Positions 26,049 to 36,883 of a DNA stretch of 64,000 bases are shown here, one piece after another (the stretch's first letter is position 1; every line of letters starts with the position of its first letter). The notes under the pieces were generated by a model. The model was not told the DNA's origin, did no database searches, and was given only the letters and a program-made list of their open reading frames with translations. The stretch is from Devosia faecipullorum (GTDB taxonomy: Bacteria; Pseudomonadota; Alphaproteobacteria; Rhizobiales; Devosiaceae), in the NCBI RefSeq assembly GCF_015158295.1, contig NZ_JACDXV010000001.1, positions 620,001-684,000 on the forward strand, in the 5' to 3' direction. A program made the translations under genes and the position numbers.

Positions 26049-28694
26049 TCAGTTGAGCAAGGCCCGCACAGCCGCGAGCGCGTCCTCTGCTTTGGCGCCA
26101 TCCGGGCCGCCGGCCTGGGCCATGTCCGGGCGGCCGCCGCCGCCCTGCCCGCCCAAAGCCGCCGCACCGGCTTTGACCAGGTCAACAGCGGAAAACCGGC
26201 CGACGAGATCTTCGGTCACGCCAATGGCGATGCCGGCCTTGCCGTCTTCGGCGCGGCCGACAATGGCCACCACGCCCGAGCCGATCTGCTTTTTGGTCTG
26301 GTCCACCAGGCCACGAAGATCCTTGGGTTGAAGATCATCCACGATGCGGCCGGCAAAGGTGACGCCATTGATGGTTTCGCTGGCATTGCCGCCATCAGCC
26401 GCGCCTCCCCCCATGGCCAGCTTCTGGCGGGCGTCGACCAGGGCGCGTTCGGCCTTCTTGATTTGGTCCTGCAGCGCCTCGATGCGCTCGAGCACTTCAT
26501 GGGTGCCGGACCGCAGCAGGCCGGCAGCCGAAGCCACGATATTGGTGTTGGCATTGCCACGGTGACGCGCCGCCTTGCCGGTCAGTGCCTCGATACGGCG
26601 AACGCCACCAGCAACGGAGCTTTCGGCGACGACCGAGACGAGGCCAATATCGCCAGTACGGCGCACATGCGTACCGCCGCACAATTCAACCGACCAGCCG
26701 AGGCCATTGCCATTGGGCTCACCCATGGAAACGACGCGAACCTCGTCCCCGTATTTTTCGCCAAACAGGGCCCTTGCGCCCGATTCCTTGGCTTCGTCCA
26801 CGCCCATCATCCGTGTTTCGACTGGTGCGTTTTGCAGCACGATGGCATTGGCGATGTCTTCGACCTCGGCAATTTCCTGCTGACTCATCGGTTTGGTGTG
26901 CACGAAGTCGAAACGCAGCCGGTCCGCGGACACCATCGAACCCTTCTGCGCCACATGATCGCCGAGCACGATCCTCAGCGCCTCGTGCAGCAAATGGGTT
27001 GCCGAGTGATTGGCGCGGATGGAGGAGCGCCGTTCATGATCGACGATGAGTTCGACCGCCAGACCGGGCTTGAGCACCCCTTCGACAACCTTGACCTTGT
27101 GCGCGAAGACGCCATGGAACTTGTTGGTATCGAGGACTTCGGCCACCACGCCCTCGCCCCTGATCACGCCGCTATCGCCCACCTGGCCGCCGCTTTCACC
27201 AAAAAATGGCGTCTGGTTGACGACGACCAACCCTTCCTCGCCCGCCGCGATCGCATTCACTTCCGCGCCATTGGCCAGCAATATCCGGATTTCGGCCTCG
27301 GCCGTCTCGGTTTCATAGCCGAGGAATTCGGTTGGACCCACCTTGTCCGAAATTCCGTACCAGATCGTATCGGTGGCCGCCTCACCCGAGCCAGCCCAAT
27401 TCTTGCGGGCTTCGGCCTTCTGCTGGGCCATGGCACCGTCGAATCCGGCCTGGTCGACCGAAATGTTGCGCATGCGCAATGCGTCCTGCGTCAGATCGAG
27501 CGGAAAACCATAGGTGTCGTAGAGCTTGAAGGCCGTGGCGCCGTCGAGCACGTCGCCCTCGCCAAGATTGGCCGTTTCGGCTTCGAGAATTTGCAGGCCT
27601 CGACCCAGCGTCTTGAGGAAGCGGCCTTCTTCGAGACGCACGGTCTCGGCGATCATCGCTTCGCCACGCGCGAGTTCAGGATAGGCCTGGCCCATCTCAC
27701 GAACCAGCGTCGGCACCAGCTTGTGGATCACCGGCTCATTGGCGCCCAACAGAGTGGCATGACGCATGGCGCGGCGCATGATGCGGCGCAGCACATAGCC
27801 GCGTCCTTCATTGGAGGGCAGCACACCTTCGGCAATGAGGAAGCTCATCGAGCGCAGGTGATCGGCAATGACGCGCAGACTGCGATTTCCGGGCCCGTTC
27901 ACATCGGCATTGGTGGCATTGGCCGCCGCGCCGATAAGCGCCCGGAACAGATCAATGTCGTAATTGTCATGCACGCCCTGCATGACAGCGGCGATACGTT
28001 CGAGCCCCATGCCGGTATCGATGGACGGATGCGGTAAACCGCTGCGCGACCCGTCGGGATGCTGCTCGAACTGCATGAACACAAGGTTCCAGATCTCGAT
28101 CCAGCGGTCGCCGTCTTCATCGGCAGAACCCGGCGGGCCGCCCCAGATCTTGTCGCCATGATCGTAGAAGATTTCCGAGCACGGACCGCAGGGGCCGGTA
28201 TCGCCCATCTGCCAGAAATTGGACTTGGCGCCGAGCCGCACGATGCGGTCTTCGGAAAGCCCCGCGATCTTCTTCCACAATTCCATCGCCTCGTCATCGT
28301 CTTCATAGACGGTGACCATCAGCTTTGCCTTGGGAAGCGCCCAATCCCGGGTCAGCAGGTTCCAGGCAAGTTCGATGGCCTGATCCTTGAAATAGTCCCC
28401 GAAGGAAAAATTCCCCAGCATCTCGAAAAAGGTGTGGTGGCGTGCGGTGAAGCCGACATTGTCCAGATCGTTGTGCTTGCCGCCGGCCCGCACGCATTTC
28501 TGCGCCGTGGTCGCGGTGGAATATGGCCGCTTCTCAACGCCGGTAAAGACGTTCTTGAATTGCACCATGCCCGCATTGGTGAACATCAGCGTGGGGTCAT
28601 TGCGCGGCACGAGCGGGCTCGACGCCACGGCCTCATGGCCATTCTTGGCGAAATAGCCGGTAAAGCTCGAACGAAGATCGTTTACGCTGGTCAT
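26049..28694 (-). CDS. alaS: Alanyl-tRNA synthetase
   Basis: 881 residues, full length. The catalytic domain has [19 protein letters not shown] and the [12 protein letters not shown] loop. The editing domain carries the zinc motifs [11 protein letters not shown] and [11 protein letters not shown]. The C-terminal oligomerisation domain ends with a glycine-rich [16 protein letters not shown] stretch. The start [15 protein letters not shown] at 28694 fits the family; the upstream in-frame extension is not conserved. The 292-base gap before it holds a GC-rich stretch and the recA terminator, and no gene was seen there. Confidence 0.97.
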   Translation of the reverse strand: MTSVNDLRSSFTGYFAKNGHEAVASSPLVPRNDPTLMFTNAGMVQFKNVFTGVEKRPYSTATTAQKCVRAGGKHNDLDNVGFTARHHTFFEMLGNFSFGDYFKDQAIELAWNLLTRDWALPKAKLMVTVYEDDDEAMELWKKIAGLSEDRIVRLGAKSNFWQMGDTGPCGPCSEIFYDHGDKIWGGPPGSADEDGDRWIEIWNLVFMQFEQHPDGSRSGLPHPSIDTGMGLERIAAVMQGVHDNYDIDLFRALIGAAANATNADVNGPGNRSLRVIADHLRSMSFLIAEGVLPSNEGRGYVLRRIMRRAMRHATLLGANEPVIHKLVPTLVREMGQAYPELARGEAMIAETVRLEEGRFLKTLGRGLQILEAETANLGEGDVLDGATAFKLYDTYGFPLDLTQDALRMRNISVDQAGFDGAMAQQKAEARKNWAGSGEAATDTIWYGISDKVGPTEFLGYETETAEAEIRILLANGAEVNAIAAGEEGLVVVNQTPFFGESGGQVGDSGVIRGEGVVAEVLDTNKFHGVFAHKVKVVEGVLKPGLAVELIVDHERRSSIRANHSATHLLHEALRIVLGDHVAQKGSMVSADRLRFDFVHTKPMSQQEIAEVEDIANAIVLQNAPVETRMMGVDEAKESGARALFGEKYGDEVRVVSMGEPNGNGLGWSVELCGGTHVRRTGDIGLVSVVAESSVAGGVRRIEALTGKAARHRGNANTNIVASAAGLLRSGTHEVLERIEALQDQIKKAERALVDARQKLAMGGGAADGGNASETINGVTFAGRIVDDLQPKDLRGLVDQTKKQIGSGVVAIVGRAEDGKAGIAIGVTEDLVGRFSAVDLVKAGAAALGGQGGGGRPDMAQAGGPDGAKAEDALAAVRALLN

Positions 28695-28936
28695 GCACAG
28701 GCTTTCATGGCGAGCGGGCGGAATATGCCCGTTAACAAAAACGTGGCTTTTTAGCTTGGGGGCGTGAGCTGTGTCCAGCACCGGGGACGGTATTCCGAGG
28801 GTTGAATTCGCCTCTTTCGGCAGGGACAGCCCCGCCGGGGCCGAAATCTCCGATTTCCAATGTCATCGTCAAATGGCTTTCCCGCTTTCCGGGCAAATTT
28901 CTCCTGGCACGTTTCAGTCCCCCGCATCCGTCTGAA

Positions 28937-28962
28937 AACAAAAACCCCCGCCGAAGCGGGGG
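28937..28962 (-). terminator. recA terminator
   Basis: Stem CCCCCGC / GCGGGGG (28945-28951 and 28956-28962) with a 4-base loop, followed on the minus strand by TTTTTGTTTT. It lies about 25 bases after the recA stop. Confidence 0.92.
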
Positions 28963-28986
28963 CAGATGCATGGGAACGTTTGGAGA

Positions 28987-30060
28987 TCAATCCTCGCTGC
29001 TGCTGTCGTCCTCGCCGCCAGCAACCAGCAGCACTTCGCCCAGAAGACCGGAACTCTCGCGTACGCCCTGCTCGATCGTCGCCGCGATCTCGGGGTTATC
29101 CTTGAGGAATTGCCGGGCATTTTCACGCCCCTGCCCCAGACGCTGGCTATCCCAGGAGAACCATGCGCCGGCCTTGTCCACGATGCCGGACTTGACGCCC
29201 AGATCGAGCAATTCGCCGGTCTTGGAAATACCTTCGCCATACATGATGTCGAACTCGACCTGGCGGAAGGGCGGCGCCAGCTTGTTCTTGACCACTTTCA
29301 CCCGGGTCTGGTTGCCGACAATCTCCTCGCGGTCCTTGAGCGCGCCGATGCGGCGGATGTCGAGACGGACCGAGGCATAGAACTTGAGCGCATTACCGCC
29401 AGTAGTGGTTTCGGGCGAGCCATACATGACGCCGATCTTCATGCGGATCTGATTGATGAAGATGACGAGGCACTTCGACTTGGAGATGGACGAAGTCAGC
29501 TTGCGCATGGCCTGGCTCATCAACCGCGCCTGCTGGCCGGGAAGGCTGTCGCCCATCTCCCCTTCCAGTTCGGCCCGCGGAGTGAGCGCCGCGACAGAAT
29601 CGACCACCAGCACGTCGATGGCTCCGGACCGGACCAGTGTGTCGGTGATTTCCAGCGCCTGTTCGCCGGCATCCGGCTGGGAGATCAGCAAGTCATCGAC
29701 ATTGACGCCCAGCTTGCGGGCATAGACTGGATCAAGTGCGTGCTCGGCATCGACAAAGGCACAGATACCGCCTTTACGCTGCGCCTCGGCGATGACATGC
29801 AGAGCCAAGGTGGTCTTGCCCGAGCTCTCCGGTCCGAAAATTTCCACGATGCGGCCCTTGGGCAGGCCGCCGATGCCGAGTGCGATATCCAGGCCCAGCG
29901 AACCGGTCGAGATGGCCTCCACCTCGATATTGGTGTTTTCGCCAAGGCGCATGATCGAGCCCTTGCCGAAATTGCGCTCGATCTGGCTTAGCGCTGCGGC
30001 GAGCGCCTTGTCCTTATCCATTGATCCACCTTCAACGACGCGAAGCGGCGAAGCTGCCAT
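28987..30060 (-). CDS. recA: Recombinase A
   Basis: 357 residues. Walker [10 protein letters not shown] is at 76-84, [17 protein letters not shown] follows, and Walker B lies in the [15 protein letters not shown] segment. Loop L2 ([20 protein letters not shown]) and an acidic C-terminal tail are present. It catalyses strand exchange and LexA autocleavage in the SOS response. AAGGAG sits seven bases before the ATG at 30060. Upstream lies an inverted LexA-like operator pair (30144-30186). It is monocistronic. Confidence 0.98.
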   Translation of the reverse strand: MAASPLRVVEGGSMDKDKALAAALSQIERNFGKGSIMRLGENTNIEVEAISTGSLGLDIALGIGGLPKGRIVEIFGPESSGKTTLALHVIAEAQRKGGICAFVDAEHALDPVYARKLGVNVDDLLISQPDAGEQALEITDTLVRSGAIDVLVVDSVAALTPRAELEGEMGDSLPGQQARLMSQAMRKLTSSISKSKCLVIFINQIRMKIGVMYGSPETTTGGNALKFYASVRLDIRRIGALKDREEIVGNQTRVKVVKNKLAPPFRQVEFDIMYGEGISKTGELLDLGVKSGIVDKAGAWFSWDSQRLGQGRENARQFLKDNPEIAATIEQGVRESSGLLGEVLLVAGGEDDSSSED

Positions 30061-30143
30061 GTTGCTATCTCCTTATTTCACGCTCTCGAAGGTCGCGCAA
30101 CGAGAGGACTAATCAGCTAAAGTGCAATATATGTACGCTCTTT

Positions 30144-30186
30144 GTTCTCATTTTGTTTCCGCGACGTCAAGAGACAAAATGAGAAC
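30144..30186. promoter_or_regulatory. Inverted pair of LexA-like (SOS) sites upstream of recA
   Basis: A perfect 13-bp inverted repeat, GTTCTCATTTTGT at 30144-30156 and ACAAAATGAGAAC at 30174-30186, has a 17-bp spacer. Each arm resembles the alphaproteobacterial LexA site GTTC-N7-GTTC: the left arm reads GTTC-TCATTTT-GTTT (one mismatch), and the right arm, reversed, reads GTTC-TCATTTT-GTCT (two mismatches). It lies 84-126 bases before the recA start, a plausible control position. Confidence 0.6.
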
Positions 30187-30296
30187 ATCATCACGGACGC
30201 AAGAACAAAGACCACAAGCGAGGAAAGCTGATTCTCTTGTGATGCCATGCCGTCCCATCGGCGCAGTCGGCGGAGCGCATGAAGATGGCCAACCGT

Positions 30297-30692
30297 CTAG
30301 TTGAGGTCCAGGGCATAGGCCTTGAGGACATCGAGCGGAATGAGGTCCAGAACCTTCAGATTGGTCGCACGCAGATAGAGCCGGGGCGCCCTATCCGCCT
30401 CATAAGCCTGCAACCAGCGCGCGGCCACCAGACACCACCTATTGCCCGCCACCAGCCCGGGAAAGGCAAATTCCGGGCGAGGAGTCGAGAGATCGTTGCC
30501 GACGCGGGCGGAATAGACAAGGAATTCTTCGCTCGCCGCGATGCATACAAGGTGTGCAGCCGCGCTGTCGGGCCCGGCGGCGCAATAGCCGCTGCGAAAA
30601 AAGCCGGTCAGGGGATCGTGCGAGCAGGGTTGCAGCTTTTCGCCCAGTACGTTGAGCTCTGACGCGCCATCGAAGCGGGGATGGGCCGTCAT
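30297..30692 (-). CDS. DUF2237 family protein
   Basis: 131 residues matching the whole DUF2237 family: NVLGEKLQPCSHDPLTGFFR, a short CAAG segment, SARVGNDLSTPRPEFAFPGL, and NRWCLVAARWLQAYEA. The function is unknown, and the conserved Cys and Asp residues suggest ligand or metal binding. It begins four bases after the cckA stop on the same strand, so it is very likely expressed from the cckA transcript. Confidence 0.85.
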   Translation of the reverse strand: MTAHPRFDGASELNVLGEKLQPCSHDPLTGFFRSGYCAAGPDSAAAHLVCIAASEEFLVYSARVGNDLSTPRPEFAFPGLVAGNRWCLVAARWLQAYEADRAPRLYLRATNLKVLDLIPLDVLKAYALDLN

Positions 30693-30695
30693 GGC

Positions 30696-33263
30696 CTATC
30701 CCTCTTTGTCCAACCGGCGCAGCACTTCCTTGACCTTGGAATTGATCTGGTCGAGCGAATAGGGCTTGGGCAGGAAATCGACGCTCTGATCCTCGCCAAT
30801 GTCTCGCCGCACGCTTTCCTCCGCATAGCCGGACACGAAGATGATCTTGAGGTTCGGCATCTTCTCGCGAATGACCTTGAGCATGGTTGGGCCGTCCATT
30901 TCCGGCATCACCACGTCGGAAATGATCAGATCGACCTCGTATTCGAGCTCTTCCAGCACTTCGATTGCTTCTTCGCCGCCATCGGCCTCGAATACCTCAT
31001 AGCCGGTGGCCTTGAGCGCCCGGGCGGAGAAGGCGCGCACGCTTTCCTCGTCCTCGACAAGCAGAATGCGCTCCTGTCCGGTCAGGTCCTTGACCGGCGC
31101 CGCCGCATTGGCGGCCTTGGCCGCGGTTTCCTCGGTGCTCGCAAGATAGCGCGGCAGGAAAATCTTGAACGTCGTGCCGACCCCGAGCGTCGAGACCGGA
31201 TAGATATAACCCTCGGTCTGCTTGACGATGCCATAGACCGTGGACAATCCGAGCCCGGTTCCCTTGCCCAATTCCTTGGTGGTGAAGAAGGGCTCGAAAA
31301 TCTTCTCCAGCACCTCCTGGCTCATGCCGGTGCCGGAATCCTGCACATCGATCAGCACATAATCGGCCGGGACCATACCCTCGAACTTCATTCCCGCTAT
31401 GTCGTTCTCACCGACATTGGAGGTGCGCAGCGTGATCGCGCCGCCATTGGGCATGGCGTCGCGCGCATTGACCACCAGATTGATGATCACCTGCTCGAGT
31501 TGCACCACATCGGCGCGCACCGGCCAGATATTGCGGCCATGTTCGACCGAGAGCGAGTTCTTCTCCCCGATCATGCGCTTGAGCAGCACGGTCAGGTCGT
31601 CGACGATCAGTGGCAGTTCCAGCACTTGTGGGCGCAGGGTCTGGCGGCGCGAGAAAGCCAGCAGCTGGCGGGTCAGGCCAGCGGCACGGTTGGCGTTCTG
31701 CTTGATCTGCATCAGTTCGCTGAACGAGGGATCACCCGGCTTGTGCTTGAGCAGCAGCAGATCGGAAAAACCGATAATGGCGGTGAGCAGGTTGTTGAAA
31801 TCGTGTGCGACACCGCCAGCGAGTTGACCCACTGCCTGCATTTTCTGGCTCTGGGCGAACTGGGCTTCCAGCTTGCGCTGGTCGGTCATGTCCAGCGCAT
31901 AGACATTGATCTGCTCAGGCGATCCGGCGCTGACCTCGGACGCCGAGACATAGAGCCTGACCGCATGCTCGCCTTCGACGCTGAGCAGCGCATCGACCGG
32001 CTCGACCTCCGAATGCTGCGCCAGCGCGGCGGCGAGGGCACGGTCGAGCTTTTCGCGGCTGGCCTCCCCCACCAGATCGTGCAGCTTCTGCAATTCGAGG
32101 CTTTTGTCTTCGCCTGACCAGCGGAAAATGCGCCCGAACGGCGCATTGGTGCGTATGATGCGGCCCTCGCCGTCCAGAGTGGCGATGGCAAAAGGCGTGT
32201 CGTTGAAGAAGCGGGAGAACCGCACTTCGGCGGCGCGCAATTCTTCTTCGGTGTCTGGGGCGCTCGACATGTCGAGCACCAGCGTGCGCGTCTCGCCCAA
32301 TTCGCCATCGGCGAGGCGCGCTGCCCGGTGCAGCAAGCGCACCGGCAAGGCAGTGCCATTGCGGCGCACCAGGTCGATGTCGATGATTTCAGTGCGGATT
32401 TCACCATCGCCCCGGCCCCGCATCAGCAGCGATGCGCCGTCGCCCCGCACGATATCCTTGAGGTTGAGATGGCCGGAATTGAACTCGGCAAGGTCATAGC
32501 CGAGCCAATCAGCCAGGGTGGAGTTGAGATATTGGATGCGGCCATTCGCGTCCGCAGAAAAGAAGCCGGACGGCGAATGATCGAGATAGTCGATGGCGCG
32601 CTGAAGGTCGCGGAACGCAGTCTCGTTGCTTTCGCGGTCGCGTGTCGTGTCTTCGATGGACCAGGCGACCAGCGCCTTGCGGGCATCGTCGGTCTGCGGC
32701 AGCGGCCGCACCGCCACGCGATACCAGAACACGCGGCCAGCCTCGGCCTGCGATCCGCCCAGCCCTCCCGGCACGCGAATATCCTCGATGGCACTGCGGC
32801 CATCTTTGGCAGCGCGCGACAGGCGGTAAATGGCCTCGCTGGCATCGGCATAACCGGCGAACAGGCGCGGTACACTGACCGGAACGCCATTATTCATCGC
32901 GCCGGGAAAACGCCCATAGTGCTGGTTGACATAGGCGATCTTGCCATCTCGGCCCGCAATCACCGTGCCGAAAGGCAGGCTGTCCACCACCGCATGGCTC
33001 AATGTGCGCCGCTCTTCGGTCGGTGAAAAGCGAAAGAGCCCCGCAACGAGCCCGAACAGGAAGAATACGCCCGCCACAGCCAGCACGCCCACAAAGGCCA
33101 TCATCGCCTCGGCTGGAATCTGGTCGCTGAACAGGGAAAAGCCGACCGCCATCAGGATCAGTACCAGTCCGAGAAGCGCCACGCGCCACAGATCGATGCC
33201 GGCGCGCGCCGCGTCCAGAACCGGGTCGGGATAGCTGTCCTCGCCGCGCGGCGTCGATGCCAT
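30696..33263 (-). CDS. cckA: Cell-cycle hybrid histidine kinase CckA
   Basis: 855 residues. Two N-terminal membrane spans (about 25-45 and 55-75) are followed by PAS-type sensor regions (roughly 90-460). The HisKA phospho-acceptor is H487 in LAGGVAHDFNNLLTAIIGFS. The HATPase domain has VVNARDAMPNGG, DSGTGM and GKGTGLGLSTVYGIV. A C-terminal receiver carries the phospho-acceptor D783 in SDVVMPEMDGPTML and the K in FLPKPYS. CckA feeds phosphate through ChpT to CtrA and CpdR. CtrA boxes in flagellar promoters of this same window make it the likely top of that cascade (inference). Confidence 0.95.
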   Translation of the reverse strand: MASTPRGEDSYPDPVLDAARAGIDLWRVALLGLVLILMAVGFSLFSDQIPAEAMMAFVGVLAVAGVFFLFGLVAGLFRFSPTEERRTLSHAVVDSLPFGTVIAGRDGKIAYVNQHYGRFPGAMNNGVPVSVPRLFAGYADASEAIYRLSRAAKDGRSAIEDIRVPGGLGGSQAEAGRVFWYRVAVRPLPQTDDARKALVAWSIEDTTRDRESNETAFRDLQRAIDYLDHSPSGFFSADANGRIQYLNSTLADWLGYDLAEFNSGHLNLKDIVRGDGASLLMRGRGDGEIRTEIIDIDLVRRNGTALPVRLLHRAARLADGELGETRTLVLDMSSAPDTEEELRAAEVRFSRFFNDTPFAIATLDGEGRIIRTNAPFGRIFRWSGEDKSLELQKLHDLVGEASREKLDRALAAALAQHSEVEPVDALLSVEGEHAVRLYVSASEVSAGSPEQINVYALDMTDQRKLEAQFAQSQKMQAVGQLAGGVAHDFNNLLTAIIGFSDLLLLKHKPGDPSFSELMQIKQNANRAAGLTRQLLAFSRRQTLRPQVLELPLIVDDLTVLLKRMIGEKNSLSVEHGRNIWPVRADVVQLEQVIINLVVNARDAMPNGGAITLRTSNVGENDIAGMKFEGMVPADYVLIDVQDSGTGMSQEVLEKIFEPFFTTKELGKGTGLGLSTVYGIVKQTEGYIYPVSTLGVGTTFKIFLPRYLASTEETAAKAANAAAPVKDLTGQERILLVEDEESVRAFSARALKATGYEVFEADGGEEAIEVLEELEYEVDLIISDVVMPEMDGPTMLKVIREKMPNLKIIFVSGYAEESVRRDIGEDQSVDFLPKPYSLDQINSKVKEVLRRLDKEG

Positions 33264-33396
33264 GATCTAATGCTCCAGCAGGCACAGGCCGTCCCGAATC
33301 GGGACATCGTCCAAGGTCTAGCAAATGCACCGCTCCCATGGGAGGGCGAAGCCGCTTTTCAACATGGGATGGTGGAATCTGCTGATGCCAGGTGGC

Positions 33397-36300
33397 TCAG
33401 CGCGCCACTGGAGCGGCGCTGGCCTCGGCGGCATTGGCCGGAGCCAGGGCGCCATCGGCGCCATAGGTTTCGCGATAAGAGGAAAGGAAAGCGGTGAGGC
33501 TGTCCTGCGCCGCAATTTCGGCAGCAACCTTCTTGAATTCGAGGCTCGTGGCCTGGATCGGCCCGGTCACGAAATCGAACATGGGCCATTCCGGCGAATT
33601 GACCATCTGCTCGCCAAATTTGTTGCGCAGCCGGGACAGGCCGTAATCGTCGCCGGCCAGCACGTAGCCGACCGCAGCCTTGACCAGGTTCAGGCGGGCC
33701 GTGCGGTTCAAAGCCTGCCCGCTGGTGTCACGGCCATAAATCGCCTCGATCATTTCCCCGGCCTGGCTGTAGCGCCGAGCTTTCCAATGAGCATCGATCC
33801 GCAACAATTCCACGTCCTTGCCGTCCATGTTGTTGACCAGATCGAGCGCCAGCTGATCGCGCCCGCCATCGATCATCGCCCGTGCCTCCAGGATGCGACG
33901 CTGGCGTGCCAGCGATTCCGGGATTTCGGGCAATCGTGTCTCGTTGAGCACCCGAAGGGCATCCTGCGGCTTGCGGTCGGCCAGGTAGATGACCGCAAGA
34001 TCGGCAGCGATCTGCGTCCGCGCCACGCCGCGCAGCCTGTTGTCCAACTGGTATTGCAGCAGATCGGCGGCCTGCGGCAGCAGGTCCACGCGCACCAGCC
34101 GCCGCGCGAGATTGCGGATCATTTCATCGCCGCGCGCCCCCGGAGGCGTCAGATGGCGGAAATCATAATAGATGGCCAGAGCTTCGACCGCCCCGATGGA
34201 ATCGGCAACGCCATTGAGGAAGAGGTCGGCGAACATGGTCTGGGCCTGATCGCGCAGGGCATTGACCGCGGGGCTTTCAGGAAAGCTGGTGACGGCGGCT
34301 CGAACGGTTTCGAACCCGACCCGGTATTCGCCATTGCGGAAATAGAGTCTGGCGAGCAGAGCCTGCATTTCTGCTTCAAGCGTATCGCCGCGCCAGAGCA
34401 GCGTTTCGGCCGCCAGGGTCTGGGTCGCCTTGCCCAGACTGAGCCGATCCTGCTGATCCAGCAGCAGCAGAGTACGATAGACCGCCTCGGCGCGGGTGGG
34501 GCGCACTTCCGACGCGATCACCTGCCCGTAAGTGTCCAATGCTTCCTGCAGGCGTCCGGAGGCTTCATCCACCCTGCCCGACAGCAGATGATAGAGCGAT
34601 GCGTCCTCAACGCTGAGCGACGCGAATTCGATCTGCCCCAGCAGTTGCTCGGCAAATTCACTGTCCCCGACCTCGATAGCCGAGCGAGTAGCCGTCAGCC
34701 GGAATAGATTGCGGAGCCATTCGGGATATGAATCGACCACCAAGCGCGCATCGAGCGCGTCCTGCCGTGCGCCCCGGTAATCGCTTTGGCCCGCCCGCGC
34801 CATGCTGCGCCAGAACATTGCGTCAACCTCTTGGGCCAAAGCAGCGGCATTGAGAGCCTGCAACGCTTCATCCGGGCGGCCGGACATGACATTGGCCAAA
34901 GCCTGCGTCATGCGCATCGACTTGGTCAGATCCTGCGCCTTGAGATCGCCCTCGAGCACCCGCAACACCCCCAGCGCCTCGAACGAAAAGCGGTTGGCCA
35001 GTAGGAACTGCGCCAGATCGAGCCGGGCAATATCCCGATTGCGCCCCTCGCTGGAGGCGGCGGTCAGTTCCAGCGCATCACGTTTCTGCCCGAACTTGAT
35101 CGGATCGCGTTCCTCGAGCGCCAAAAGGTTGATGAACCCCGCGCGAGCGGCCTCCTGCGCTTCCGTACCGAAATTGCGCAATGCATCGGAGGCGGACACC
35201 GTCAGCCCGCCAGTGTTGGAAATCACCGCGAGCGGGCTCTCCAGCGCCACATGGAGACCGGCGGATTTGGGCATGACCACCAGGCCATGTACGCTTCGGA
35301 GGGCGGTGAAATCGACATAATCCAGGGTGCGCGTCAGGCCCCGTGCCGGCGGATAGGCCGTCACCACCTTGAGAACGTCACCGACCAGCGGATCGCGAAA
35401 ATCATGAATGCGACCGGGGCGCACCACATCGGCCACCATCTCGAACGCCCCCTCGACGTCGCGGCGGCGACTGAGGCTCATGGGCTCCGTTGGGCTCAGC
35501 ATCATGTCACCAAGCGAGAGAACCCAGGCCATGCCTTCCGAGCCCAGCGTTGCCAGCCGGTCGTGCGACAGATCGATGCGCACCACCTGCGTATCGCCGG
35601 ACGGGATCACGGCAAATTCGCTGGCGATATCATCGAGAGCCGAATTGGGCGACGGCGGTTGAATGCCGCTCACGCTGTCGAACACCATCCAGACCGTGTT
35701 GCCGCGCCGGAACACGCCGGCCGGCGTATCCTGCTCAAAGGGAAAAATCAGTCGGACGGTAGAGCCCAGAACGCTGACGAAAGGAGTGATCACCTCCGCA
35801 GCCGACGATTGCAGGGCGGCAATGCGCGGAGCTTCCGCAACCGGCTCGGCCGATTTTTCACTTTCTGCGCTCGCCGTCGCCAGATCTTCAGGCGTCAATA
35901 CCGGAAGGCCCTGCCCGGCAATATCGATGTCGAGCACATATTGGCTGGGCGTGACCTCGTAGAAGCGCGGCTTGACGCCTTCGGCAAAAATGAAGGTAGC
36001 GACCGCTCCATCAGCGGACGATCCCGATTGAACCGAGACCACCTCGTCCGGCAGACCACCCATCAAGGCGCTGACGTCCATCCCGACCGGCCATTCGAAA
36101 GTGGCTGCGCCGATATTGCCCTTTTGAGCGAATTTCGCATCGGTTGGCACCGTCCAGTCGAATTGGATCCGCAGGAAGGTCGCGTTCTGTCCGACCCGGA
36201 TATTGACCTCGGGATCAAGTTCGGCAGCCATGCGCGCCTTGCGCTCGCGCTCGGCCCTGATGGCGGCAAGGCGGGCCCGCTCAGCCAGTTCCTCGATGAC

Positions 36301-36735
36301 TTCTGGCGGCAAAGGTGGCGGCATACCCTGCCAGGTGGGCGGCAGTAGATCGATATAGAGCTGTTCACCCGCCTCGATGCGGTTGAAGTTAAAACTGGAT
36401 CTGAGACCAATGCGCAAGCCGCGCCCGTCGGGATCCACGCGGGCGATCGTGAGATAATCGGGCATCGTCAGCCCGACATCGGGCAGAGTAATCGCGACGG
36501 GCTCTGCGAATTCGATGGAGAGCACACCGTTTTCGATGCGAAAATCATGCTTGGGCAAGTCATCCAGCGCCGGAAAACTCAGGATCAGCCGGCCATAGCC
36601 ATCTTGCGCGGCAGCATAGAGCTGGCCCTGGTCCAGTGCATGCACAGGCGCTATCATTGCCAGAAAACTGGCAAGGAAAGGAGCGACCAGGGCTATTCCT
36701 GCCCGTCGCAAGCCTGCGATATATGCGGTCTTCAC
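33397..36735 (-). CDS. Large exported TPR-like protein next to motE, function unknown
   Basis: 1112 residues. A signal peptide of about 33 residues ends ...MIAPVHA. The N-terminal half is beta-rich with repeated short blocks (about 35-330, AMIN-like in texture), broken by a charged helix near 150 (EELAERARLAAIRAERERKA). The second half, from about 540 on, is a run of helical TPR-like repeats: IARLDLAQFLLANRFSFEAL, MARAGQSDYRGARQDALDAR and ADLAVIYLADRKPQDALRVL. It lies between cckA and the motE-fliM-fliL set on the same strand, with 148 bases to motE. A flagellar or envelope role is only a guess from context. Confidence 0.8.
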   Translation of the reverse strand: MKTAYIAGLRRAGIALVAPFLASFLAMIAPVHALDQGQLYAAAQDGYGRLILSFPALDDLPKHDFRIENGVLSIEFAEPVAITLPDVGLTMPDYLTIARVDPDGRGLRIGLRSSFNFNRIEAGEQLYIDLLPPTWQGMPPPLPPEVIEELAERARLAAIRAERERKARMAAELDPEVNIRVGQNATFLRIQFDWTVPTDAKFAQKGNIGAATFEWPVGMDVSALMGGLPDEVVSVQSGSSADGAVATFIFAEGVKPRFYEVTPSQYVLDIDIAGQGLPVLTPEDLATASAESEKSAEPVAEAPRIAALQSSAAEVITPFVSVLGSTVRLIFPFEQDTPAGVFRRGNTVWMVFDSVSGIQPPSPNSALDDIASEFAVIPSGDTQVVRIDLSHDRLATLGSEGMAWVLSLGDMMLSPTEPMSLSRRRDVEGAFEMVADVVRPGRIHDFRDPLVGDVLKVVTAYPPARGLTRTLDYVDFTALRSVHGLVVMPKSAGLHVALESPLAVISNTGGLTVSASDALRNFGTEAQEAARAGFINLLALEERDPIKFGQKRDALELTAASSEGRNRDIARLDLAQFLLANRFSFEALGVLRVLEGDLKAQDLTKSMRMTQALANVMSGRPDEALQALNAAALAQEVDAMFWRSMARAGQSDYRGARQDALDARLVVDSYPEWLRNLFRLTATRSAIEVGDSEFAEQLLGQIEFASLSVEDASLYHLLSGRVDEASGRLQEALDTYGQVIASEVRPTRAEAVYRTLLLLDQQDRLSLGKATQTLAAETLLWRGDTLEAEMQALLARLYFRNGEYRVGFETVRAAVTSFPESPAVNALRDQAQTMFADLFLNGVADSIGAVEALAIYYDFRHLTPPGARGDEMIRNLARRLVRVDLLPQAADLLQYQLDNRLRGVARTQIAADLAVIYLADRKPQDALRVLNETRLPEIPESLARQRRILEARAMIDGGRDQLALDLVNNMDGKDVELLRIDAHWKARRYSQAGEMIEAIYGRDTSGQALNRTARLNLVKAAVGYVLAGDDYGLSRLRNKFGEQMVNSPEWPMFDFVTGPIQATSLEFKKVAAEIAAQDSLTAFLSSYRETYGADGALAPANAAEASAAPVAR

Positions 36736-36883
36736 CGGCTTTCTGCCCGTCCCGACGCCAGAGATAAACGTTTTGTGGTCGGGTTTTCTGCCCCGGAAGC
36801 CCCAAAACGCGAAGGATTACGCTCGTTGAGCCGTAAATCTAGCGAGGCGGGCTTAACGTCCCCCTAAAGCATTGCGGCCAGAT

